From the NCBI GenBank assembly GCA_019096155.1, contig JAHCVI010000006.1:558001-622000 (forward strand): DNA of 64,000 nucleotides, read 5' to 3'. This document shows positions 1 through 12,709 of the stretch, piece by piece. Positions within the stretch are counted from its first letter, which is position 1; every line of letters starts with the position of its first letter. The position numbers and the translations under genes were made by a program. This stretch comes from Staphylotrichum longicolle (Eukaryota > Ascomycota > Sordariomycetes > Sordariales > Chaetomiaceae). The notes under the pieces are model-generated. The model was given only the letters and a program-made list of their open reading frames with translations, was not told where the DNA came from and made no database searches.

Positions 1-304
1 TAGATCGGTATTCTTTACCATCGATCCTTCCCTGATTAGCTAGTTAAACGATTAGCTAGCGGGTCCTCCCGCTCCTACATGCAGCTTCTCAGCCCCGCGG
101 CCGCTTTATATGGTCAGGTCGTGACAATCTATCTATCTATCTCTCTATCTCTAATCTAGTCCAAAGTCAACGTTTATCAGACTCGTCTCGCAAAGTTTCT
201 CTAAGATTAGTTTTAAACGTGCTATAAAGGTTTAATAGTAAGATGATTTAGTATTATTTTATTTTATCGATCTAGTCTTGCTCTCCTAGGTTCCGAGCCC
301 TTAG
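1..304. other. gene-free left edge with a CTAT microsatellite
   Basis: No coding region is visible. The stretch is AT-richer than the genes and holds a short imperfect CTAT/CTCT simple repeat at about 127-155. It lies 3' of the first gene and probably includes its 3' untranslated region. Confidence 0.5.
127..155. repeat. short CTAT-type microsatellite
   Basis: Read directly: a tract of ATCT/CTAT units followed by CTCT units. Too short to be anything but a simple sequence repeat. Confidence 0.6.
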
Positions 305-3300
305 TTACTTCGTCGGAATATCCAGTGATCGCTGGGAGGTTTTGTCCCCACTGTCTGGGACCGCCAGTGTCCTCTCTGTCGCAGCCAACTCGACGGGCTG
401 CCTCGGCTGCTCAACGTGCTCCCTTGTCTCAGCAAAGGAGGCCGTCTCGTAGAAGAGCCCTGGTGTGTCCAGGCCACCGAAATGGCTCTGCAAGCGCGAG
501 TAATGTCAGCAATACAACGATTAAAAAAGTCCGGGAGCTGACGTACTCTGGACACTGCAGGTATTTTTTTGATCCACCCCGTTGCCCTCGACGAGTCGGC
601 CCACGCGAGAACGACATGCTCCTCGTCTGACAGGTTCATGAAAGACATGGCAAAGGAGTCGGTTTTTGCGGTGAGCTCCTTGGACGATGCGATCCGGCGG
701 ACGTCCATAGGACTTGAGTTGAGGTTGGAGACCTGGAAGACGTGACCCTTGTCGTTGACCATGACCAGCTCCCTCCCAGACGGCGAAAACGCGGCACATT
801 GGATGCGGCTACCAAGCTTGCTATGCCGACCGGTAACGTCTGTTCTGATTTCGCTTCGGTGCCCGTCTTGGGGCTGCATCAACACGGGCGTGCCGGACTG
901 GGTCCAGGTGGTTATGCAGACCAAGTTTTCTTCGCCATCGAGGCCCGGCCGGAATATAGCTGATGAAACCCCGTTGTCCTCAGACTCATGGAGCGGGACA
1001 GGATACCGGCAAGCTGTGAGCTCGTGGAATGTGTGAAAGGGAAAACGCCACAAGAACGTCTGTATCAGACCAGTCTTGGGGTTCCGAGTGCTTGCGAGCA
1101 GGACCAGGCCGTCGTTGGAAAAGGCCAGGGTATCCACGGAAGGGCAACTTCTGCAGTCTTGGTGGTAGTGGGCGTGCAGGCGGTCTTCCCGAGGTTGTTC
1201 CATGCTTCTCGCGTTGAAGAAGCGGACTGTTGCGTTTTCGAAGCCAACCACCACGTAGTTCTCCTGCCTGTCAATTGCTATGCTCTTGCACCACAACGAC
1301 GACGGTATTCGGTACTCGACTACAGGCGCTGTTGGTTGTACCAAGTTCACAATTCGGAGCTGCATCCATGGGTGAAAAGTCAGTGTGCAAATCCGGGTGA
1401 GGGAAGGGAACGGCCGGTTCAAAGAGGAAAACTCGAAGGGCAGAGGAACAGAGTGAGCGCTTACCGTTAGCTTCTGGTCCCGAGTCCCAATGATGTAAGC
1501 CAGATGCAGTTTTGCTACGGCCGCCAAGATGCAGGTGCTCTCAGGCAATATGGCACGCATCATGGTGGGTGGTGAGGTCCCAACGTCCCAGACGTGTATC
1601 AGGAGCTGCGTCCAAAACAGGCCAAGGTTCGAGTTTTGGGACAGATGGACGTTGATGTTTTTGGAAGGCTTCCCTCTTGTGTGTGCCTTTTGGGTGTTGA
1701 GCAAGCCAGAGAGTGATACTTCTTCCAGTCTCTGAGCCTCCAACGCCGTCGAGGACAAAGAGCTGGAATCGCCGGAGGTGACGGGCGCCTTCTTTGAGGC
1801 AGTGAACTTCAGCCTCCACCTGGATTTCCCCTTTTCGGCCGATGTGATTAAGGGGACGGTCCGGGGTGTGTGAATGATGGAGGGAGCATCCTCCAGCCCC
1901 GTCTGTCTGCGCAGAGCTGGCGAATCGCGAGAAAATGGGGGCGGGTCAGTCAAAAAGCTGGGATCCAAATGAGCGAGGCTGGATTCCGTCTCGTCCAATG
2001 CCCTCTTCTGGTCAGATGACATGTCAAGACGAGATGGCTCGCTTCGGAGAGGGACGGTCGACTGATACGGGCTGGGTGACTGGGGCGAAACGGCGCCTGG
2101 ATGGCCTGGGCTGTTCAGGTCGCCAAAGGTCGGGCTTGGTAGCGCGGCTTTCCCGGGATAGGAGGAGCCATACACTTCGACATCACGGGGCCTGGAACCG
2201 CCCATGCCTAGATTGTTGTTGTGGTAGCCGGGGGGAAACAGCCCGCTGGCTTCGGGTCTTGGTGGCGCGAGCTGGAACTGCGTGGGCAGGTGCCGTTCCA
2301 CGTTGATTGTGTCGGCGTCTGGACGGAGCGGTTCAACAAGCTCCCACGTCTGCCTTGCCGTAGGGACCTCGCGGGCGAGCGTGATGGCCTCGCCGCAATA
2401 TATGCACCTCGACTTGGGCGGGAGGCGAATTTCTGGGGTGTTTGCAGGGTCCGGCTTGAAGGGCAGGGGCATTAGCACAACTATGCACACGGGTGGCGAC
2501 GGAGAAGGACAAAGAGATAACATACTGGCAGTTGAAGGCCCGAGGATTTCAACTGGGATGCTCCAGTCAGATGGCATTCGGGACAGTTCACTACGTAAAG
2601 TCCTGGCCGCGCCGGGGCGAAGCGGCTACTGGGGTCATCCTGCAGCAGGATATTCCTGACTACCTGCGAAATGTTGTGTACCATTTCCCGGTCACTGACA
2701 CGGTGGATGACTTGACGCTCCTTGAGCCTCGTGCACAAGGCATCCAAGGCATCCAGCTCACACTCGTCTACTCGAGGTCCGGCACCGTCGCCACGCGAAA
2801 GATCGAGTGTGTCAGGGAGGACAATGCGGAAGGAGGTACTGAAGGCCGCAACCATATCTACCCTGGACAAGTGTGGGGGTGTGCGTATGTTATCCAGCGC
2901 AGTCAGGACAGCGTTCCGGGACCTGGCGGACGAAGATTGAAGTCGTACATCACGAGTCTCTCTGTTGGCGGCATACTGGACAGAGGCCGCGACCACATAC
3001 TGCGACACGTCGCGCAGAGCCAGGAACTGAGCCAGCCAGTTGCCAAAGCCAGTGGGAGGTGCAAGCTCGGATATGGAGGCGGGTTGCAGACACGGCGGGA
3101 GGGGGTACTGGGCAGATGTCAGCCGGCATTGTACAGCTGGACCAAGGTCACACATACCAGTTCAGACGCCAGAGTTGGAAGCTCGGACTGGAGTCTCAGG
3201 GGCAGTGCGAGAGCGTCGGGGTCAGCGTGGAGCTGACCCGTCACTTCCTTGCAAACCTCGAGCAGAAACGACTTGGGGCCGGGATAACTGTCAAACACCT

Positions 3301-3784
3301 GCTCCAGCGATCCGTGAATACGCGCGAAGCGCTCACGGCGATCCCTTGCGCGCTGGTTCGTGGGGGCCTTTGGGTGAAGGACGATGACCCGAAGAGCAGC
3401 GAGGAGGAACTCGGCCAGGTATCTGTCACGCAACTGGCGGTGTTCGTAGAGAAACTCGCGGCCTTCGACGACAATCTGGAGAACGAACTCAACGGACCGC
3501 AGGGCTACTTCCCAGCTGACAAGAAAACCGAGATACCATCCGATGTGGGTATTTTCGGAAGGGATGGTCAGGCGCTGGAGGTCGAAGACGGCCTTGAGCT
3601 GGGAGAGCAGGACAATGACGAGGTGCTGGTATGCGCCCCGGTCTCCGGGGCTGGCGTAGATCTTGTCGAGGGTGAAGCGACCGAGCAGCTCCATCAAGAT
3701 GTCGTCGGGGTCGCTGCGGAGCGCGAGATGTCTCCACGTGTTGGCCAGTCGCAGGAAGAGCGACGACGGCGTCGGTGTGGCCAT
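305..3784 (-). CDS. large unidentified protein: helical N-terminus, zinc ribbon, WD40-like C-terminal half
   Basis: I do not recognise this family. Five exons can be joined: 3784..3158, 3107..2526, 2454..1465, 1359..547 and 487..305. The introns have GTATGT, GTATGT, GTAAGC and GTACGT donors and CTGAC or CTAAT branch points, and the frame closes at 1,064 residues. The ATG at 3784 is the first in frame; the open frame further upstream has no ATG. The first ~380 residues are Leu-rich and probably helical. A CPEC pair near residue 385 and a CIYC pair near residue 420, brought together by splicing, look like a four-cysteine zinc ribbon. After a Ser/Pro-rich linker, the second half has recurring strand patterns (for example IHVWDV, LAFSNDGLVLLAS, CAAFSPSGRELVMV) typical of a degenerate beta-propeller. 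This suggests a scaffold role, but that is inference. Confidence 0.75.
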
Positions 3785-5834
3785 GGCACGCGACACCAAG
3801 TCGGGGCAGCGCCCCGGCAATCTCGTCGTCCAGTCGATAATCGGGAAAGGGAGTCGATGCTTGCTGGCGGTGCCGCCTCGCAGATGGTGCGGGGGGTGCG
3901 GGGCACCGCCGGTGTGATACTCACGAGCCTGGGGGTCGCCAGCCTCCAAGCCACTTGTTTTCTTCCTCGTCTTTTATTTTTTGTTCCTTTTCTCCCCTGT
4001 TGAAACGCTCCGTCTTTCTGGAACTGCCCCTTCCTAAGGTGCAAGTGCCGAATTGGTGGGGCAACCCGGGACGCGGAGGGCTGCCGCGATCCGCAACGAG
4101 GTAATGATGGACAGTGAGCGACAGGCACGGGCGCGATGCGGTGTCGGCAAGATAACGTCAATGTCTAGATTTAGGAAATGTGTGTCTTGTCGAAAGGAAT
4201 GCGATCAAGCGAGCGAACCTGGGGTGTGCCGGCAGGCGGCAAGCCGTGCCGGGTTTGGGCAACAGCAACGAAGCGGCTTGCATGGTAATAACTGCCATCC
4301 CCCTTCCCCTCTTGACCTGTATTCAGGCAAGTACGTCGCCGACAGGGACAAGCCAACTTTGGGAGAATTGCTCCTCGACGCTCAGCCGCTGCCGCTTGAC
4401 CATTGGCCAGCGTGGCTGAGTGTGTGGCCTTGGCCGGCGGCGTACGACAGGGCACCATGTATGACCGCACCGGCTCTGCACGCTCAAGCGGGCATTTGGT
4501 GCGCGATCAGTGGCTGAGCCCTGCAGCTTCCAGCACGCCGTTCACTGCAGTGCTCTGCAGTGCCGCGTGGCTGCCTGGTGCCAGCCGGGAGCATTTTCGA
4601 CCGTGGGCCGTGGGTGTTCCAACGAGTGGGTGGTGGTGACAACGGACCAGTCGTCAATCTCGGCCAAGCTTTCGCCAAAAATAAGGTTACACTAATGGTG
4701 GGGTTCGTAAAGTGGGCGCAGGGGTCTGTTATCAAGGGAGGCTTGGTGCAGATCGTGAGGTGGGATCCGTTGCTGGCGACGGTTGGGTTGTGCGGGTGTC
4801 CGGACCACCCTCTCCAATCGTGGCTTGTGGCCCTGCAGGGCAGAACCAGGGCGCGGTTTCAATGCTTCCCGTTTAAGCCACGCGGGCCGTTCTGGCGTCG
4901 GACAAACGAGGGGGAGAAGCGGGCTGCTTCCACGGTCTTCGGTTCTAAGACCGTGCTGGATGTACTACGCACGATACTCCGGACGGCCATGTGCATCGGC
5001 TGCTCTTTCTCCAGGTCTCACGGCACCTGGGAATATGTTTCTCATCATGTCGGGAGGCTGGCCAGCCACCACCTTGTTGGTGACCACAAGAGTGCGTAAA
5101 ATGAGACACATTGACGGTTCTCGTAGATCGTATTGGATGGTGATCCGAAGCAGCTGCAGTCCTACGTCCAAGGTACCATCAGCGAGGCGTGGCTAGTGCA
5201 GATTACCAGAAACATACCCACTCACCGAGCAGGATGTCGACCTAGGCACGAGCAGCCTGACCGCTCCTGGGAATTGGCAACCCTCCCCGCTGCTACCCAA
5301 TTGCCATGCTCGATCTTCACCCATGACACCGACCAATTCTGCGGCTCTTCATACCAAGGCTGGCCGAGAGGTAAGAAATGGACCATCGTTTGGCCGACCC
5401 ATCCCTTCCACCCCCTCCCGGGCACCCACCCACAGCCTGCCCGGGGGTGCGGGTGCAGTCGCCCGCCAGGCTTGGGTGCAAAATACCCCAAACCTGGGGC
5501 CGAGCTGAGCACGGCAACTAAACCCCTCCCGCGTGGCTGGCATGGTTTCCGTGTGAATCTTGCCCTCTGATTAGTTAATATTTATACCACGGCCGATCGC
5601 GATGCACCACGGCAGGGGTCCCCATGAGACAGCACCATGAGCTGCCCGGATAGAATCCATCAAAGTGCCCGTCTAACCTACAAGTACTTCATATGCCTTG
5701 CCCACCATGTCCCCCACCCCGTCTGGCCCCGCCTTGTCCCTGCCCTACGGGTCCCATTTGATCGGCCCTGCCCCCTTTTCCGGAGCCGTTGCTTGTCAAC
5801 CATCTGATACTCGCAGTGTCGAGTGAGGCCCATC
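3785..5834. other. about 2 kb gene-free region between two diverging genes
   Basis: It should hold the promoters of the minus-strand WD40-like gene and the plus-strand permease. Short open frames occur on both strands but none has homology I recognise, codon bias like the neighbours, or convincing splice sites. A GC-rich stretch with CCCGGG-type palindromes lies at about 5400-5510. Confidence 0.5.
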
Positions 5835-8646
5835 ATGGACTACGAGAAGCCAGAAGCTCTAAACCCGCAAATCTACCATCATGGTGGGCATCAGAGCCCC
5901 CAGCCCGATGGCGAGGCCACGCTCCACGGCTTCGATGAGCCGGTGGTTCCCGAGGAGAAACGCGAGTACCGCAGTGACAGTCTTTGGTATGATTTTGTTC
6001 CGGAGCAAACCAGTCTGGGCTTCGCGGGGCACGTCGCTGACCTGAGTGATTCCGCTTTGACAGGCGAGTCCTCCATGAACGACATATCAATGTATGGATC
6101 ACTGCAGTGTCGTCTTCACACACCTCCCCTCCCCGAATCAGATGACCATGCTAACCGGGCCATCGCCGATTGAAGATGATCGCCTTCTCGGGGTAAGCTC
6201 TCGTCGACAAACTTACACCGCGTCTCGTTCATTTACTGACGCTTCATTGTTAGCACGATTGGGAATGGTACGAGCTGCGCGTTTCTCCGCCCAAGTTTCT
6301 GGTCCAAGTAGGGCCTAGGCTAACGCATGATTTCCGCAGGTCTGTTCCTGGGTTCCGGTAGATCACTTGCGAGCGCCGGGCCTGGTGGTGCTGTTGTGGC
6401 CTACGTGCTCATGGGGACAGGTGAGCAACTTGCCGTGCAGTTACGACCCTCCTTGGTGGTCACAATGTTGACACGTTCTCCCATCTAGTCATCTCGTCAG
6501 TGGTGAGCTGTCTGGGCGAAATGACAGCACTGATGCCCGTCAACGCGCCGGTTATGGAGTTCCCTCGTCGGTTTGTGAGCCGCGGCGTCGGCTTTGCTGT
6601 GGGCTGGATTTACTGGTAGGAGACTGGATATCTCCTTGTTCCACCTGCATCTCTTCTTTTCTCTGTCCCGAGCCAAGGACTTGCTAACCTCCTTGTGACA
6701 GGTTCGCGTACGCCGTCCTCGCTGGCGAACAACTGGTCGCGGTTTCAAACGCAATCAAGTTCCGATACGACGACGGGAAAACATTCCTGAACTGGGAGAT
6801 CGGAGAGAGGGTTGACAATGCCGTGTGGATTTCGGTCTTCCTCGTTCTCGTCATTGTCTTCAACATGTTTCCAGTCCGGGTAGGTCCGAGTTATTGGCAA
6901 AGAAGAATGAGCTCCTGGGTTCTGATGATTTACCTGCAGGTCTTTGGCGAGCTCGAGTATATATTTGGCTGCCTCAAACTCATCTTCATTACTATGCTTA
7001 TCTTGGTATGCTCGCCCCCCGATGTTCCTCCTTTCTACTCACATCGAGTGTTGCTAACAAGCATGCTGCCGTTAATGTTCTTCCTGTCCATCGTCCAACG
7101 TTAGTATGCCTCCTTCCTGTGACGATGATTTCTCGCTCACGAGACAACTTAATAGCCCGTGGGACGCCTATTATAACGAGCCTTTAGGCACCAAGTGTAC
7201 GTTTTCGCAACGCGCAGCACCTTACCCTCAACATAATCTGACCCTGGTGCAGTTTGGAATTCCCCGTACTCATTTTTCACCCGTATACAACGCTCGAGAC
7301 GAGAACCAAGAAATCAGTCATGTGATCACAGGCTCCCTCGGGACACTCCTTGGTGTCTGGTACGTCGCTCGCTTTGTTGTCCAACATCTTCGCCGGCTAA
7401 CCTCCTTGCTCCGGACAGGACAACGTTTACCGGCGTTCTGTTTTCGTACATCGGTATGGACATCGTTGCCGCCACCGCCGCAGAGAGCCGAGCCCTCGCC
7501 GACGTAGAGAGCATGAAAATGGCGGCTAGGAAAATCAACCTGCGCGTCATCACCCTCTACTCCCTCGCAGTCCTGACGGCATCTTTCGTCGTCCCGATGG
7601 ACCACCCGTTCATCAACGGCAAGGCAACTTCAGTGAGCGCTCGCTCCGTCTTCATCATTGCAATGGTTGAGGCCGGTATGCCTAAGGCTGCACACTTCTT
7701 CAACGCTGTCTTCTGCTTCTCGGCCTTCACCTGTGGCATCAACTCCATGTATATTGCCACAAGGGTTCTCCACACACTTGCCCTCCGCGGCCAAACCGGG
7801 CCGGAATTCATCACGAGGCGTCTGCGCGCGTGCCGTTCTGGTGTGCCAGTTCGAGCAGTGCTGGTCACCGGCGCGGTCATGATGCTGGCTTATATGGGCC
7901 GTTCTGGTGCTCCCGGTGCAGTAAGTAATCAAAGCTTTCCGCTGTCAACGGGCATGAGCTGACATCTCGACAACAGCGTTTGGACGAGCTGGCGAACAAC
8001 TGTACGGTGTCGTGCCTCGTGGTCTACGCGACTATCTGTGCGACGTACTTGTACTTTTTCAGGACGTGCGTCTCTACTTCCTTCACACTGCCTGCAATCT
8101 CACAGGGTCCCAAACTGACGACCTCGTAGGCTCGAGGATGCCAAGCTATATGGCAACACATCTGAGTCGCAGGCGGCGAGTTACGATCGCGACCATCCCC
8201 TATACCCCTACAAGTCCCATGGTCAGTGGCTGAAGGGCTGCTATGGTCTGGTCGGCTGCGTCGTGTTGATCCTCTTCAACGGCGTGGGCGCCTTCATTGA
8301 GCCATTCAACATCCGCAAGTTTGTGTCGGCGTACATCAGCGTAGGTTCCTATCTCTTTGCTACGCCCTCCTCTTCCATGCCTGTACACGCCATTTCCCTG
8401 CCTTTTATGTTGACCACGTTTGCATCTGTGCAGTTACCTACGTTCTTACTTCTCATCCTGGGCTACAATCTTCGCAAGCATGGGCTGCGCTTCTCGGACT
8501 GGTGGACAGACAAGTCCGCCGATCTGAGCAACACCGTGCAAGCGACTAGTCTGAAGCGGAAGGGAAGGCTCGAGTTCCCAGACAATGGTCTCACAAGGGA
8601 GAATGTTCTCACCTTTCTTGAGTGGATCTGGGTGTGGACAAAGTAG
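5835..8646 (+). CDS. amino-acid permease (APC superfamily, fungal YAT type), 16 exons
   Basis: Plasma-membrane proton symporter for amino acids by family. Exons: 5835..5986, 6064..6091, 6176..6192, 6254..6267, 6340..6420, 6489..6615, 6702..6879, 6940..7005, 7062..7099, 7156..7196, 7253..7282, 7332..7359, 7419..7920, 7977..8065, 8130..8340 and 8434..8646. They sum to 604 residues in frame. The joined N-terminus gives an ERHINMIAFSGTIGNGLFLG stretch, matching the first transmembrane helix of the family. Later pieces include GWIYWFAYAVLAGEQ, SYIGMDIVAATAAE and FSAFTCGINSMYIATR, all family-like. About 12 membrane segments are expected. It is unusually intron-rich, with exons of only 14 and 17 nt. 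Substrate cannot be read from sequence. Each intron has GT-AG ends; the 14- and 17-nt exons are supported by both frame and family fit. Confidence 0.9.
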
Positions 8647-10331
8647 ATGGGCCAGGCAGATTATTTCATGTTGGCGTTTCCGTGCCCAGTTTCTGATGTT
8701 TTGTCGTTGTCTTATGCTTTTTGTCTTAGATGTCGACACCGATACCCATTGATGGTTGAAAATACACGTCTATTAGCGTATCATGTGCCAGTAAGATATG
8801 CAATTAGAATCAATGACTGACAGTGCTGCTATTCTTACACTTTATGTGTCCCATGGCATCGCGCTCATGGGAGTAGGATTTGATGGTTTTCAACAATCAC
8901 CCAACTTGACACTGGCACCGTGCCCAGTTGGACCAGTCAACCTGTGTTTGTCCTCGTGCATCACTTCCACATTGAGCCGGTATGTGTGTCGACAGGAGAA
9001 GATATGAAGCCCGAGACTGCGAGACATCAGAGACTACTAGCCAACTTGGCAATTCAGAGACTGGCCATATCAAACGAGACAAGTGAAGTCTAATCCATTG
9101 GGTCAACCGGGCTGGAAATATGGGTTATAGAGTTATTAGATTGACCGAGATGTAAGTTATAGCCATTTCCGCTGGTTGATATCTGTCCTTGGTCCTTGGT
9201 CCTTCCTCGTCACGTACATGATGACCATAATCAACGACTGGTTGTCGGTACCTGCTCGAGATGCTGTTTTGTGACTGTAATAAAATGTAAAACTCACCCA
9301 CAGAGTATACATGGTATGTATATGGATTTGTAATGAGCAAAAGCTTTTGACTTTTCATCTCGCTGTATGATCCTTGCTCGGATCGGAGACCTTGTGATTT
9401 GAGGTTGAGCTGAGGTCCAACAAGGGAACTACGGGTGTTTCAATGAACTCAGACGAGGGAGACTCAATTTATTCTCATATACCGCGTTACTACCTACCAA
9501 TTCCCGTGCAGTAAACCGAGAATGATGTAGCTTGGTTCATAAGAATATTGGTCACTTGACAATTCTTATGTCATACCTTGTAGTTTCTACTGCCACCCCA
9601 TACTTCTCGTGTTCAGCTCCTGATGTACGTTTCGACATACAAAGTGCTATTTTCCTGACAGGGTCATACTTGAATATTGAGCGGGAGACTTGCGGTAAGG
9701 GATCCAGATAAGAGGATGAGGTAGCCTTCTTGCCAACTACATGGGAAGCTGATTCAACCGCTCAATGTTGCATCTTGTTAATTCAGGAAATCCTCAACAA
9801 TACACATTCTACGTCCATGCTCACATGCACTGAGAGCCACCAATAACACCAGCATACCCTCAATGCCCAATGCAACAACTAAATTCAAATCGTGAACTTC
9901 CTCATAAAATTGCCCGAAGCAAGTGCGAAAGCCGCGAGCAGTGAGTTTCCAACGTCGCCCAGCATCAGACACCCTCTCAATACAGGTAAACGACGACGGA
10001 CAAATGATATTTTACCGTCGTCGTTCCCACTTGGCTGGCATGTATGATGAACAATCCCAACCAAAATACACTAACATCCCACTACAACGGGTGCAGCGTC
10101 AGAGGAACACAAAATGCTACAACAGACGGCATATCGCAGACTGCAAATTACAAAACAACATGCCCAAGTCTAATTTGGAAACGCCTCCAGGATGCAGTGT
10201 ACCCGGGGAAAAAGCCCTCGGTAAGTGATATTATACAGGCGACTGTGTCACCGCGCCCCCCTCCCGTCACCGGCAGCCAATCTCCCCACGCCATCCACCC
10301 TGGAGACCCAGACACAGACCGAAGTTATGAC
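8647..10331. other. 1.7 kb AT-richer gene-free region between convergent genes
   Basis: It lies between the 3' ends of the permease and KGD2. I see no gene, RNA or repeat family. Base composition is visibly AT-richer than the flanking exons, especially at about 9100-9900. Confidence 0.5.
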
Positions 10332-11785
10332 TTAGAGAAGCATCTTGCGAGGATCCTCAATGTACTCCTTGACCTTGATCAAGAACTGCACGGCCTCCCT
10401 GCCATCGAGCAGACGGTGGTCGTAGGTGAGGGCAAGGTACATCATGGGCCGGATCTCGATCTTGCCGTTGACAGCGACAGGGCGGTCCTTGGTAGCGTGG
10501 AGGCCGAGCACAGCGGTCTGGGGGAGGTTAATGATGGGGGTGCCCATCAGCGAGCCAAAGACGCCGCCGTTGCTGATGGTGAAAGTGCCGCCAGCCATGT
10601 CCTCGATGGTGAGCTTGCCGTCACGGGCCTGCATCCAAGGTGTTAGAGCTGGTAGGGTGCCACGGAATGCAGAAAGCTGGGGATCCATACCTTCTTGCCC
10701 ATATCGGCGATGGACTTCTCAATGCCAATCAGGTCCAGAGACTCGACGTTTCGCACGACGGGGGTAACGAGGCCCTTCTCGGTGGCGACAGCAACGCTGA
10801 TGTCGACGTAGTCCCTGTAGACGATGGTGTCGCCGCCGTTGGGGCCCTCAATCGATGCGTTCACGATGGGGATGTCACGCATGGCGAGGACACAGGCGCG
10901 GGAGAAGGCGCTCATGAAGCCCAGCTTCACGCCCGTCTTCTTCAGAATCTCGTCCTTGTACTTGCTGCGGAACTCCATCAGCGCCGACATGTCGACCTCG
11001 TTGAAGGTGGTCAGAGACGCGGCCGTGTTCTGCGACTGCTTGAGGCGCTCTGCGATGCGGAGACGCATCCGGTTCATCTTGACCTGTAAAGCTTGTTAAC
11101 GGTGCTGTTTGCCGCCGCGCGTGGACGCGTCAACGACATACCCTCCTCTCCTCACGGTTGCCCAGGGTGGCAGGGGCCTCGGCGGCAGCGGCGGCTGGTG
11201 CTGGCTTGCTGGGCTGTTTCGGCGCGGGAGCCTCCTCCTTTGCGGGCGCCGGCTTCGTTTCTTCCGGCTTGGGCTCCGGGGCCTTCTTCTGTTCGGGCTG
11301 CGCCTCAGGTTTTGACTCCTCCTTGGGGGCCTCCTTCGACTCAGCGGCCGGCTTATCGCCTGACGGCGCGCCGCCGAGCTCGATGCGCACCAAGTCCTGG
11401 CCGACGGTAACAGTGTCCTCCTCGTTGGCCAGGAACTCCTTGATGATGCCCGCTTCGGGGGCGTTCACGGCGACGTCGATCTAGCGCAACACCGCGTGTA
11501 AGTCACAAGGCAGGAGGCGGGACGCATGCAGGGCACACATACCTTGTCGGTCTCGATCGTCGCGATCTCCTCATCCTGCTCAACAAAGTCGCCAACCGCC
11601 TTGTTCCATTGTTTCAATGTGCCTTCGCTGATCGACTCGGCCATCGTCGGCACCTTGACAATCTTGTCGGCGTAGGTTCGTACATGCTGGAACTGCACAG
11701 GGAGTTGGCGCAGCGCCGAGCTCGTGTTGTAGAGCGACAGCTTGGGAGCGGCGCGAGCCGCAAGACGGAGTCCTCTGTACAGCAT
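10332..11785 (-). CDS. KGD2: dihydrolipoyllysine succinyltransferase, E2 of 2-oxoglutarate dehydrogenase
   Basis: Mitochondrial TCA-cycle enzyme that transfers succinyl from a lipoyl arm to CoA. Exons 11785..11543, 11480..11142, 11083..10691 and 10628..10332 give 423 residues. The N-terminus (MLYRGLRLAARAAPK...) is a basic presequence. A lipoyl domain follows, with the lipoylated lysine in IETDK at residue 81; the first intron falls directly after that codon. Then comes a Lys/Glu/Pro/Ala-rich linker (about residues 125-185) and the catalytic acyltransferase core with the C-terminal DHRLLDG motif holding the active-site His and Asp. No peripheral-subunit-binding domain is evident, as is usual for eukaryotic KGD2. 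It is divergent from the complex I gene to its right. Confidence 0.96.
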
Positions 11786-12709
11786 GTTGACGGTGTCTAA
11801 CCAAGGTCTGAAGCGGGTGTTCGGCAGCGTTGTTGCGGGAATTCGTGGTTGACGCGGAACGACTCGGGCGTCAGGATCTGCAGCAAGCGGCGACAACTCC
11901 TGCTGGCAATGAAGCGCAAACGAAACACGGCTCCTGAAGATAGGAATATGGAGACAGCAAGCGCAATTGATCCCGCAAAAGGAAGTCAATTAGAGTTGGT
12001 TACAAAAGGAAAACGGAGAAAACACGAGGCAACAATTGTTGAATGCGCCGTTTACAGAGTTGAAGCAGTGAGGAAAAAATAGCCACAGCAGCTCGTTGGC
12101 AGAGTCAGAATCCTGGCCTCCAATCGTGTCGGGGCTGCAAGGAGCACACAGCTGCGGGCGGCGCTGCCGGCACCATCGCAGCGTCCGCCTGGTCACCCAC
12201 TGGTCCGGTGACCTCAGCCTGCAGCAGCTTGGACACAGGGATCCAGGTACCTTGCCGAGCTTGGATACCGCCAGGCTCTCGGCAATATGGAACGGAATGG
12301 CAGCGTTGACAGCGAACGCGAGGTACCTAACCCGAACGGGACCCAGAAACAGGAGCCTCAGGCTACAATTTGAGCCTGGTCGGCCGCAGGGAGTAAAGCT
12401 GATCCGCCCCGGAGAGGTCATTGCAAGTCCCCACCTTCCAACACCCCTAGCGTGTGTTGAAGCCTCAGGCAGAAACTGCTCTCGGGAAGAGAGCTCCAAT
12501 CCACTTCGTCAATTGAGCTCAAAGCAGGCCAACCACCAGAAAGTCGCGACAACCGGTCCAGATATCTTCGGCATTGCCCCCGCACCTCGACCGGGACTGG
12601 CGCGATTTGGCACCCCTGAGCAGGAACCGAAACGCGACACGGCCACCGAAGACCACCGAGCCGCGAGGCGAGTATTGGAGGAGGGAATCACCAGAAACAC
12701 GCCGCCACC
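11786..12709. promoter_or_regulatory. shared 5' region of KGD2 and the complex I LYR subunit
   Basis: A 924-bp interval between two divergent start codons. It must contain both promoters and leaders. No gene is visible in it, and I cannot name individual elements with confidence. Confidence 0.45.

Noticed and set aside
3785..3949. N-terminal extension of the first gene upstream of 3784
   Set aside because: The frame is open but has no ATG, and no convincing upstream exon was found.
4053..4517. Cys-rich stretch (CVSCRKECD...) on the plus strand that hints at a Zn2Cys6 motif
   Set aside because: Cysteine spacing does not fit CX2CX6CX5-12CX2CX6-8C, and the rest of the frame has no coding character.
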